From an uncultured Flavobacteriales bacterium (GTDB taxonomy: Bacteria; Bacteroidota; Bacteroidia; Flavobacteriales_D; Sanyastnellaceae), in the NCBI GenBank assembly GCA_937897625.1, contig CALCNZ010000200.1, positions 1 to 12,333 on the forward strand: a stretch of 12,333 nucleotides of DNA, given 5' to 3'. Below the pieces are notes generated by a model, which was not told the DNA's origin, searched no databases, and was given only the letters and a program-made list of their open reading frames with translations. How positions within the stretch are numbered: position 1 is the first letter of the stretch; the number at the start of each line of letters is the position of its first letter. Positions 1-7,259 of this stretch are shown here, piece after piece. Position numbers and translations under genes: made by a program.

Positions 1-1
1 G

Positions 2-349
2 ATTATTCCCGTTGATATTCCTGGTTGGAAAGTCGCAAATCAAGGTAACTTAACTGTTGCCTTAGATGTCACCATTACTCCTGAACTGAAGGAAGAAGGT
101 TACGCTCGTGAATTGGTCAATCGCATTCAAAACCTGCGAAAAGAAACGAATTTCGAGGTGACAGATAAAATTATTGTTAAAGTTTCGGGAGAAAACTACC
201 TGAATGATGTTTTGAAAAACAATTCTGAATATATTAGCAGTCAAGTACTTGCTTCTTCGCTTGAGTTTGTTCCAGAAATGGAAGGGGGTGTCGCGGTTGA
301 ATGGGAAGGTGAAGAAGTGGTGCGCTTACTATTAACCAAAAACCTCTAA
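2..349 (+). CDS. ileS: Isoleucyl-tRNA synthetase, C-terminal end (partial)
   Basis: This frame is open from the left edge and ends at TAA 347-349, so only the last 115 residues of the protein are in the window. It matches the tail of the long, eukaryote-like form of isoleucyl-tRNA synthetase found in Bacteroidota. The visible part includes a segment reading VALDVTITPELKEEGYAREL, then VNRIQNLRKETNFEVTDKI, which is the end of the anticodon-binding region running into the C-terminal domain that follows it in this form. The enzyme charges tRNA-Ile with isoleucine in the cytoplasm. The catalytic HIGH and KMSKS motifs lie upstream, outside the window. The next gene starts 5 bases after the stop, so the two are very probably co-transcribed. 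A valyl-tRNA synthetase is a less likely alternative, because the RIQNLRK helix and following tail are typical of IleS. Confidence 0.9.
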   Translation: MIPVDIPGWKVANQGNLTVALDVTITPELKEEGYARELVNRIQNLRKETNFEVTDKIIVKVSGENYLNDVLKNNSEYISSQVLASSLEFVPEMEGGVAVEWEGEEVVRLLLTKNL

Positions 350-354
350 GACCC

Positions 355-1365
355 ATGGCAAAAAAATCTACCCCTGCCAAAAAAGTTGTTGTGAAAAAAT
401 CTGCGTCTGCGAAGAAGGCAGCTCCTGCGAAAAAAGTAGTAGCTAAAAAGGCAGTACCAGCGAAAAAAGCTGCGCCAGCAAAGAAGGTAGTTACGAAAAA
501 AGCTACTCCAGCGAAGAAAGCTGCGCCAGCAAAGAAAATAGTTGCGAAAAAAGTTGCGCCAGCAAAGAAAGCTGCGCCAGCAAAGAAAGTAGTTGCGAAA
601 AAAGTTGCGCCAGCGAAGAAAGCCGCTCCAGCAAAGAAAGTAGTTGCGAAAAAAGTTGCGCCAGCGAAGAAGGCTGCTCCAGCAAAGAAAGTAGTTGCGA
701 AAAAAGTTGCACCGGCTAAAAAAGCTGCGCCAGCAAAGAAAGTAGTTGCGAAAAAAGTTGCACCAGCTAAAAAAGCTGCGCCAGCAAAGAAAGCAACCCC
801 AGTGAAGAAAGCGACGCCTGCCAAAAAAGTAGTTGCGCCAGTAAAGAAAGTAGAAATAAAAAAAGTTAAACCTGCTCCAGCAGTTGTCGCTAAACCAGCG
901 GCCGTGAAGAAACCCGAGGCAAAGAATACTGCTCCCGTTTACAAACCTGCTCCAGAGATTAAAAAAGAACCAGTGAAGATGCCAGCAGAACCAGTGAAAG
1001 GATTACGTTACTCAGACAAAGATTTGAAAGAATTTGAAATTCTTATTCAAGAAAAACTAGAACAATCTCGTGCAGATTTCGAAGAGTTGAAAGAGTCTCT
1101 TTCAAGAGAAGGAGACAACAGCACAGACGACACTTCTCCAACATTCAAAATGATGGAAGATGGAAGTGACACCAATAGCCGCGAAGAAATTGCGCAATTG
1201 GCAGCTCGTCAAGAGAAGTTCATCAAAAACCTAGAAAACGCATTGCTACGCATCATGAACAAAACCTATGGTGTTTGTCGTGTTACAGGGCAATTGATTC
1301 CAAAAGAACGCTTGCGTTTGGTGCCTCATGCTACTCTTAGTATTGAAGCCAAAAACATGCAGTAA
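355..1365 (+). CDS. DksA/TraR-family protein with histone H1-like Lys/Ala/Pro N-terminal repeat tail
   Basis: The protein has 336 residues, more than twice the length of a usual DksA (about 125-150). Residues 1-10 lead into eight 17-residue units of the type VVAKKVAPAKKAAPAKK (residues 11-146). A Pro/Ala/Val/Lys linker follows (147-215), then a DksA/TraR-like domain (216-336). That domain has a helical hairpin, an acidic segment around EDGSDTNSREE near the hairpin tip, and a C-terminal TYGVCRVTGQLIPKERL...PHATLSIEAK region. Only one of the four zinc-finger cysteines remains (C308); T311, S329 and A332 occupy the other positions. DksA proteins enter the RNA polymerase secondary channel and modulate initiation; that is family knowledge, and activity here is inferred. 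The tail resembles basic histone H1-like tails and probably binds DNA or RNA without sequence specificity. ATG 355 lies 5 bases after ileS and lspA starts 11 bases downstream, so an operon is likely. Confidence 0.85.
   Translation: MAKKSTPAKKVVVKKSASAKKAAPAKKVVAKKAVPAKKAAPAKKVVTKKATPAKKAAPAKKIVAKKVAPAKKAAPAKKVVAKKVAPAKKAAPAKKVVAKKVAPAKKAAPAKKVVAKKVAPAKKAAPAKKVVAKKVAPAKKAAPAKKATPVKKATPAKKVVAPVKKVEIKKVKPAPAVVAKPAAVKKPEAKNTAPVYKPAPEIKKEPVKMPAEPVKGLRYSDKDLKEFEILIQEKLEQSRADFEELKESLSREGDNSTDDTSPTFKMMEDGSDTNSREEIAQLAARQEKFIKNLENALLRIMNKTYGVCRVTGQLIPKERLRLVPHATLSIEAKNMQ
385..792 (+). repeat. Eight tandem 51-bp in-frame repeats coding for a Lys/Ala/Pro tail
   Basis: Eight head-to-tail 51-bp units start at 385, 436, 487, 538, 589, 640, 691 and 742. 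Each encodes 17 residues of the form VVxKKxxPAKKAAPAKK. Units 1-4 vary at the protein level and units 5-8 are identical. At the base level units 7 and 8 differ at a single position (CCG versus CCA) and units 5 and 6 at two synonymous positions. This gradient suggests recent duplication or gene conversion at the 3' side of the array. The period is a multiple of three, so gain or loss of a unit keeps the frame. There are no spacers, which excludes a CRISPR array. Confidence 0.95.
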
Positions 1366-1376
1366 GATCTCGTGAA

Positions 1377-2051
1377 GTGAGAAAAGTACTCTTAACTATT
1401 ATCAGCGTTGTTGCGCTAGATCAACTATTAAAAATCTGGATAAAGCTCACGTTTCTCTATGGAGAAAACGTGGAGCTTATTCCCGGATGGCTCGACTTGC
1501 AATTTGTTGAAAATCCGGGTATGGCATTCGGGTGGATGTTCCCTGGAACAACGGGGAAACTTGCGCTAAGCATATTTCGAATTGTTGTTGTAACAGCCAT
1601 TATCATCTACATCTTCAAACTAACCAAAAAGAAAACCCATCAAGGTTATCTCTTTTGCCTAGCGCTTATTGTGGCTGGTGCTTTGGGAAATATCGTAGAC
1701 AGCGCCGTATACGGACTTTGCTTCGATAAGGGTTCTACCTTCGATCCACACTCCCAAGACTATTCGGCCTATTCAGACACTGCAGCATTCTCCACTCAAG
1801 GCTATGCTCCTTTTCTCATGGGTAATGTGGTAGACATGATTCACCTCACCAAGGAACTCGATTTTCCTTCGTGGTCGCCTATTCATGCCGGTGAAAGAGC
1901 AGAAATCTTTCCTCCTATTTTCAACATTGCAGACGCTTCTATTTCGGTAGGAATCATTCTTATTCTTCTATTTCAAAGACGCTTTTTCAAAGAGGAAGAA
2001 GAGGAAGTTTCCGTTGAAGAAGCTGTCACCGAAGTCGACACTTCAGCATGA
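1377..2051 (+). CDS. lspA: Lipoprotein signal peptidase (signal peptidase II)
   Basis: This inner-membrane aspartyl peptidase removes the signal peptide from prolipoproteins after the lipobox Cys has been lipidated. The 224-residue product shows the family motifs in order: ALDQLLKIWIK in the first membrane segment (about 3-22), ENPGMAFG (45-52), GNIVDS with catalytic D108, VVDMIHL (151-157) and FNIADASISVG with catalytic D186. Hydrophobic segments lie near 3-22, 62-81, 89-107 and 184-200. The catalytic Asp pair is 78 residues apart, compared with 27 in E. coli LspA, because of a long polar periplasmic insertion (about 114-180). The Arg that usually follows the first catalytic Asp is Ser. The C-terminus is a Glu-rich cytoplasmic tail (206-224). 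The start is GTG at 1377, 11 bases after the upstream stop, and gives a normal N-terminus. The stop overlaps the murF-alr start. Confidence 0.95.
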   Translation: MRKVLLTIISVVALDQLLKIWIKLTFLYGENVELIPGWLDLQFVENPGMAFGWMFPGTTGKLALSIFRIVVVTAIIIYIFKLTKKKTHQGYLFCLALIVAGALGNIVDSAVYGLCFDKGSTFDPHSQDYSAYSDTAAFSTQGYAPFLMGNVVDMIHLTKELDFPSWSPIHAGERAEIFPPIFNIADASISVGIILILLFQRRFFKEEEEEVSVEEAVTEVDTSA

Positions 2052-4492
2052 AACTGAATCTTTCTATTTCTCATCTTTCCCAAATTTTAGGGAGCGAAAT
2101 CTCAGAAGAGTACAGCTCAAATTTTATTCATTTTATATGCACCGACACGCGCCACACCATAGATGCGGCGCACACACTGTTCATTCCACTGAAAGGAGAA
2201 CACTTCAATGGACATGCTTTTGTAACGGCTGCCTATGAAAAGGGAATACGCACTTTCATTGTTTCGGAAGATGTGCATCTTCCCACCAATTGTTTTGTAA
2301 TTCACGTTGAAAATACTACCGACGCTTTCCAAAAGATTGCGACTTATCACCGCAAACAATTCAACCTTCCAGTCATTGGAATTACGGGGAGTAATGGGAA
2401 AACAATAGTGAAAGAATGGATCAATCAACTGCTAGCAGATGATTTCTGCATAGCAAGAAGTCCAAAGAGTTTCAATTCGCAAGTTGGTGTTCCTCTAGCT
2501 GTTTTACAGTTGGAACAAATCCACAACCTTGGCATATTCGAAGCGGGAATTTCTCTTCCAGGAGAGATGCCTGCACTGCAGCGCATCATTCAACCTACAA
2601 CAGGTGTTTTCACATTTTTAGGAAGTGCACATGCCGAAAATTTCCATTCGCAAGAGGAACTCCTTCAAGAAAAAATGAAATTGTTTTCGTCATGCGAAAC
2701 TCTCGTGGTTCAATCCGATATCAAAATAGATTTTCACGGAAAATTAATTCGTGTTGGAAGCAATTTGAATGACGACTTTTCAATCGATAAGGTCACTTCT
2801 TCTTCATCGCATTCAATCATTTCCTTTCGCTGGAAAGGAGAAATGTCAGATGCCGAAATTCCATTCACGGACCCTATTTCAATTGACAACTTCGCGCTAG
2901 CTGCCGCAACTGCTCTGCAATTCGGACTTTCGCTTCAGCAACTTTCGGAAAAAGCGCCGCAACTGCTTGCCGTTGAAATGCGCATGCAACAATTGAAAGG
3001 AATCGGTGGAATTCAATTGTTGAACGACGGGTACAGCAACGATCTCACTTCGCTAAAGCTTGCGCTTCAACATTTTAATTTGAACATTCAAACCAACAAA
3101 AGAGGTGCAATTATTTCAGACATTCTTCAAAGCGGAATGAATGGTGAGGTCTGGATTTCACGCGTGTGTGAACTCATGAACGAATTTCAAATCGATGAAG
3201 TTTTTTCAGTCGGTGACCAATTCCTTCAACATAAAAATATTCTTCCGAAATCGTTCCAATGCTTTGAAAGTACAGAAGCACTTGTTGCGTTTCTTCTTTC
3301 AAATAAAATCGAATCGAGCGCTTTGTTAATCAAAGGTGCACGCAAGTTTCAATTCGAAAAAATAGTTAACGCGCTGCAAGAGCAACACCAAGAAACCATT
3401 TTCGAAGTGAACATGAATGCGCTTGCGAACAACTACTACTATTTCCGTTCTCTTCTTGAACCCAAGGTAAAACTCATGGGCATGGTGAAAGCGAATGGAT
3501 ACGGAATTGGAGCCGTTGAAGTAGCTGTTTGCCTTGCCAATTGCGGCATAGATGCACTTGCGGTAGCCTATACAGATGAGGGAGTTCAACTTCGCGAAGC
3601 AGGAATCTCGTTGCCTATTTTAGTGCTTGAACCGAACGTGACAGATTTCGCTCCGATTTTCAAACACCGATTAGAACCTGAGTTATTTTCCATTCGATCG
3701 TTCAAAGCCTTCGCCAAAGCAGCGAAAGAATTCAATTCAGAAAAAACATTCAAAGCCCACTTGAAGTTAGACACGGGCATGAACCGTTTGGGATTCAAAA
3801 GCCATGAAACACCTGATTTACTTTCATTGTTGAGTGAAAATTCAAACATTGAAATAGCGAGCATCTTCACACATTTCGCGGCTTCAGAAGATGAATCGCA
3901 CGACGCCTTCACCCAAGATCAACTTACCGATTTTGAAAACCGTTCCAAGAAAATTTCCGAAGTGCTTGGCTATACGCCTATTCTTCATGCCGCAAATACC
4001 GGTGGCATTCAACGATGGAAAAACGCGCAATTCGATATGGTTCGCTTAGGAATTGGACTTTATGGCGTTTCCGCCTTCGAAGAAGAACAAAAAATGTTGC
4101 GCAACGTCGGAAGCCTAAAGACCAGCATAGTTCAAATTAAGAAAGTGCTTCCACAGGAAACCGTTGGTTACGGAAGAACATTTACCTCAAACCAAGAAAT
4201 GCAAATTGCCGTTCTTCCGATTGGCTACGCAGACGGCTTCCGCAGATCACTCTCCAACGGAAAAGGAAAAGTCTTCATTAACGGAAAAGCCTGTCCCGTT
4301 GTCGGTCGCGTGTGCATGGACGTCACCATGGTGGATGTAACGGGGATAACTGTTCAAGAAGGCGATGAAGCCATTGTTTTCAATTCCGAGCACTCCATAT
4401 TAAACTACGCAAACGACTGCGATACCATTGCCTACGAAGTGCTCACGGGAATTCCTCAACGTGTGAAGCGTATAATTGTAAACGAAGCCTAA
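2048..4492 (+). CDS. murF-alr: Bifunctional UDP-MurNAc-tripeptide:D-Ala-D-Ala ligase / alanine racemase
   Basis: This 814-residue cytoplasmic protein fuses two peptidoglycan precursor enzymes. Residues 1 to about 447 are MurF, which adds D-Ala-D-Ala to UDP-MurNAc-tripeptide using ATP. It has an N-terminal substrate-binding segment (CTDTRHTIDAAHTLFIPLKG, 31-50), the ATP P-loop GITGSNGKT (111-119) and the central-domain IDNFALAAATAL helix (279-290). Residues from about 450 are alanine racemase, a PLP enzyme converting L-Ala to D-Ala. The PLP lysine is K481 in MVKANGYG, and LDTGMNRLGF (574-583) and VRLGIGLYGV (665-674) are present. The second catalytic base is probably Y708 in VGYGRTF, followed by GRVCMDVTMVDVTG (753-766). 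Both active sites look intact. The fusion is known in Bacteroidota; it places D-Ala production next to its use, although a separate D-Ala-D-Ala ligase is still needed between them. ATG 2048 overlaps the lspA TGA by 4 bases, suggesting translational coupling. Confidence 0.95.
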   Translation: MKLNLSISHLSQILGSEISEEYSSNFIHFICTDTRHTIDAAHTLFIPLKGEHFNGHAFVTAAYEKGIRTFIVSEDVHLPTNCFVIHVENTTDAFQKIATYHRKQFNLPVIGITGSNGKTIVKEWINQLLADDFCIARSPKSFNSQVGVPLAVLQLEQIHNLGIFEAGISLPGEMPALQRIIQPTTGVFTFLGSAHAENFHSQEELLQEKMKLFSSCETLVVQSDIKIDFHGKLIRVGSNLNDDFSIDKVTSSSSHSIISFRWKGEMSDAEIPFTDPISIDNFALAAATALQFGLSLQQLSEKAPQLLAVEMRMQQLKGIGGIQLLNDGYSNDLTSLKLALQHFNLNIQTNKRGAIISDILQSGMNGEVWISRVCELMNEFQIDEVFSVGDQFLQHKNILPKSFQCFESTEALVAFLLSNKIESSALLIKGARKFQFEKIVNALQEQHQETIFEVNMNALANNYYYFRSLLEPKVKLMGMVKANGYGIGAVEVAVCLANCGIDALAVAYTDEGVQLREAGISLPILVLEPNVTDFAPIFKHRLEPELFSIRSFKAFAKAAKEFNSEKTFKAHLKLDTGMNRLGFKSHETPDLLSLLSENSNIEIASIFTHFAASEDESHDAFTQDQLTDFENRSKKISEVLGYTPILHAANTGGIQRWKNAQFDMVRLGIGLYGVSAFEEEQKMLRNVGSLKTSIVQIKKVLPQETVGYGRTFTSNQEMQIAVLPIGYADGFRRSLSNGKGKVFINGKACPVVGRVCMDVTMVDVTGITVQEGDEAIVFNSEHSILNYANDCDTIAYEVLTGIPQRVKRIIVNEA

Positions 4493-4571
4493 TTTTTGCA
4501 AGGAAAAAAGACATTTCTGTGAACATGTAAGACCTTTTCATTCCGATATTTACAGAATATCAGAACAAGGC
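4493..4571. other. Intergenic gap with short inverted repeat; likely operon boundary
   Basis: This 79-bp AT-rich gap is the largest between genes of the host organism in the window and is the likely break between the murF-alr operon and the secreted-protein genes. It contains a perfect 6-bp inverted repeat, GATATT-TACAG-AATATC, at 4545-4561, ending 10 bases before the next ATG. No good match to the Bacteroidota promoter pattern (TTTG, about 19 bases, TAnnTTTG) was found, although a TTTG occurs at 4495-4498. No strong stem plus T-run terminator was seen. A promoter here is inferred from position only. Confidence 0.35.
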
Positions 4572-7223
4572 ATGAAAAACAGAATTTCTCTTACTAAATC
4601 AACTTTCTTCCTTTTAAGTTTTTTCGCCGTTTCGTTGTTTTCTTTCGGGCAAGCCGAACGCATGAATAACGAATTCATTCTTCAACTTAAAAAAGGATTT
4701 TCCCCGGTTGAAGCACAAGCGGAATTGATTCAACATTTTGGAATTCTTCCAGAAATAAAAGTTGGTTACGAAGTAAGCGATATCATGCGTGCATGGCTTT
4801 TCACTTTTAACGAAGATGCTGTTTCTCTGAATGAAATTATTCGTTTCGCTCCAACTTGCTCCAGCATTCAATTGGCACAAGCAAACCATAAAATTGCAGA
4901 GCGAATTGTACCCAACGACCCTTCCTTCGGTCAACAATGGTTTCACAACGACGCTTCAGACAACGACATTGACACGCCTGAAGCGTGGGACATCACCACC
5001 GGTGGACTTACCTCCTTCGGAGATGAAATAGTAGTATGCGTGGTTGAAGGCGGCGGAGCAACATGGAACCAAGAAGACATTGTTGCGAACCACTGGACCA
5101 ACACCAACGAGATTGCTGGCAATGGAATTGACGATGACAACAACGGATACATAGACGACGTAAACGGATGGAATACCACTTCATTCAACGATGTTATTGC
5201 AACTGGAAATCACGGAACACAAGTGAGCAGTATGATTGGTGCGAAAGGAAACAACGCACTTGGAATTACCGGCGTGAATTGGAATGTGAAAATTATGCAA
5301 GTAGATATGGGTGGTGTTACTGAGGCTGGCGTTATTGAAGCTTATACCTATCCATTAAAAATGCGACGTCTATACAATCAAACTGGAGGCGCCCAAGGTG
5401 CATTCGTCGTAGCAACGAATAGCAGTTGGGGAACCGATAATGGTCAACCGTCTCAAGCGCCTTTGTGGTGCGCCATGTACGACACCTTGGGTGTTGCCGG
5501 AATTCTTTCGTGCGGCGCAACAGCTAACAACAATGTAAACGTAGATGTGGTCGGAGATTTACCCACAGCATGTCCAAGTGAATATCTTATTGCAGTAACT
5601 GCGACCAACAGTTCTGACGTTCGCACATTCAGTGGATATGGCACCACAGCCATTGACTTAGGTGCCCCCGGTGAAGCCGTTTATTTAGCAGGCAACACCA
5701 CCTATGGTAACACTTCAGGAACTTCCTTCGCAAGCCCTTGTGTGGCAGGTAGTGTGGCGCTGCTCTATTCAGCACCCTGCAATTCACTCATGTCTATTGT
5801 AAATGCAAATGCCATGACAGGCGCACAAATGGTTCGCGATTACATTTTCAACGGAGTAGACCCTGTCTCAAATCTACAAGCAGAAGTGGGTACCGGTGGA
5901 CGATTGAATGTTCGAAACAGCCTCGACTTAATTTTGAACGATTGTTCAAACGGCGGATGCGTTGCACCCTTTGCGATTGGTGCGATGCAAATTCCAAACC
6001 TATTAGATTACAGTATTTTTTGGAGCAGCACGCCAGATGTAACCACCTTCGCTTGTCAATATCAGGTGCAAGGTTCGGGTAACTGGATTCTCATTGAAAA
6101 TATTAACGCAAACAATGTTCTTCTAACCGGACTACTCTCTTGCTCTGTTTACGAAATTCAATTGGCATCTGTTTGTGCTGGCGTTCAAGGTAGTTGGACA
6201 AACTCATTTATTCTGAATACAGAAGGGTGTTGTGTAAACCCGAACGTTTATTCGGTTCCGAATGCGCAAGGCGCAACAACGGCTTCGGTATCTTGGAACG
6301 ATGTATTTGCTGCGCAAGGCTATACCGTTCAATTAACAGGACCAAACGGAACAAATTCATTTCAATCCACTGAACCAAATTTCTTGTTCACCGGACTAGA
6401 CTCTTGCACCACCTATACCATTGAAGTGACCTCCGTTTGTGTGAATCCTGAAAATCCAATTACACCATTCGACTTCTCAACCACAGGCTGTGGCTCATGT
6501 ACCGATATAATTTATTGCGATGCGAACGGAGGAGATGCAAGTGCAGAATTCATTAATGAAGTAAGCGTTGGCTCATTCACAAACACAAGCACCGCAAACG
6601 CAACATACACCGACTACACAAGTTTAAACACCCTTTCACTTGTCGCTGGTAATGCCTATCCCGTTGTTTTAACTCCAGGTTTTTCGGCGGGTTCTTACAA
6701 TGAATATTTTAAAATTTGGATTGATTACAACGCAAACGGCACTTTCGAAGAACCTACTGAACTGGCTTATGATGCAGGAACTGGATCGCAGGCAGCCGTG
6801 AGTGGTTCCATTACTCTTCCTTCAGGAACTGCTATTGCTCCAGGTAGCACCCGCATGCGTGTGGGTATGTCTTACGTTGGAACGTTCGGAGCTGGAACTC
6901 CTCCAACCGCATGCGGAACCTACGGATACGGGGAAGTGGAAGATTATTGCGTAACGCTGCAGTTGTCAGATGGAATTCAAAACTTCGAAACAGCTTCTAG
7001 CATTCAAGTATTCCCGAACCCCGCTTCAGAAGTCATTCAGCTTCGAATACCTTCAAACATTCAAAAATTCCAATTACGCATTCTTTCAAATGAAGGGAAA
7101 TGTGTGAAGAATGTGATCACCGATTCAAGAACTATAAATGTGAATGAACTTGCTGCAGGCTGGTACATTTTAGAAGTTCTTACTGATAATGGAATCGCCC
7201 GAACAAAAATTTGTGTTGAATAA
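4572..7223 (+). CDS. Secreted subtilisin-like (S8) protein with GEVED domain and T9SS type A sorting domain
   Basis: This 883-residue protein has a Sec signal peptide (about 1-27, hydrophobic core TFFLLSFFAVSLFSF) and a propeptide-like segment (about 30-110). An S8 subtilase domain (about 120-455) follows, with H214 in GNHGTQVSSMIGA, N283 of the oxyanion hole in ATNSSWG and S385 in GTSFASP. The catalytic Asp position, in IVVCVVEGGG, is Glu (E159). The Asp-rich insert GNGIDDDNNGYIDDVNGWN (183-201) is common in Bacteroidota subtilases and probably binds calcium. Two fibronectin III-like modules (about 464-550 and 556-638) precede a GEVED domain (about 645-797, signature YGYGEVEDYCV). The last ~75 residues (FPNPASE at 814-820, ending LAAGWYILEVLTDNG...) are a T9SS type A C-terminal sorting domain. 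It is therefore predicted to cross the outer membrane through T9SS and be released or anchored outside. Substrate is unknown, and activity is uncertain because of E159. Confidence 0.9.
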   Translation: MKNRISLTKSTFFLLSFFAVSLFSFGQAERMNNEFILQLKKGFSPVEAQAELIQHFGILPEIKVGYEVSDIMRAWLFTFNEDAVSLNEIIRFAPTCSSIQLAQANHKIAERIVPNDPSFGQQWFHNDASDNDIDTPEAWDITTGGLTSFGDEIVVCVVEGGGATWNQEDIVANHWTNTNEIAGNGIDDDNNGYIDDVNGWNTTSFNDVIATGNHGTQVSSMIGAKGNNALGITGVNWNVKIMQVDMGGVTEAGVIEAYTYPLKMRRLYNQTGGAQGAFVVATNSSWGTDNGQPSQAPLWCAMYDTLGVAGILSCGATANNNVNVDVVGDLPTACPSEYLIAVTATNSSDVRTFSGYGTTAIDLGAPGEAVYLAGNTTYGNTSGTSFASPCVAGSVALLYSAPCNSLMSIVNANAMTGAQMVRDYIFNGVDPVSNLQAEVGTGGRLNVRNSLDLILNDCSNGGCVAPFAIGAMQIPNLLDYSIFWSSTPDVTTFACQYQVQGSGNWILIENINANNVLLTGLLSCSVYEIQLASVCAGVQGSWTNSFILNTEGCCVNPNVYSVPNAQGATTASVSWNDVFAAQGYTVQLTGPNGTNSFQSTEPNFLFTGLDSCTTYTIEVTSVCVNPENPITPFDFSTTGCGSCTDIIYCDANGGDASAEFINEVSVGSFTNTSTANATYTDYTSLNTLSLVAGNAYPVVLTPGFSAGSYNEYFKIWIDYNANGTFEEPTELAYDAGTGSQAAVSGSITLPSGTAIAPGSTRMRVGMSYVGTFGAGTPPTACGTYGYGEVEDYCVTLQLSDGIQNFETASSIQVFPNPASEVIQLRIPSNIQKFQLRILSNEGKCVKNVITDSRTINVNELAAGWYILEVLTDNGIARTKICVE

Positions 7224-7259
7224 GCAAACCAAATGGCACTTTAAATTGTCTAACAACTA

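Noticed and set aside
385..792. Regular repeats as a possible CRISPR array
   Set aside because: The units are directly adjacent with no spacers, are in frame and encode a protein tail.
234..824. Long minus-strand open frame of Phe/Ala/Gly/Thr repeats opposite the dksA-like gene
   Set aside because: It is the antisense shadow of the 51-bp lysine-rich repeats (AAA/AAG codons read as Phe/Leu). The plus-strand frame has the operon context and a recognisable C-terminal domain.
2117..2428. Minus-strand open frame opposite the murF part
   Set aside because: It lies wholly inside the well supported murF-alr gene, has no recognisable motif, and fits a chance shadow frame.
4493..4571. A defined promoter or rho-independent terminator between murF-alr and the S8 gene
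   Set aside because: The TTTG/TAnnTTTG pattern is not matched at proper spacing, and the 6-bp inverted repeat has no following T-run, so only a position-based suggestion is kept.
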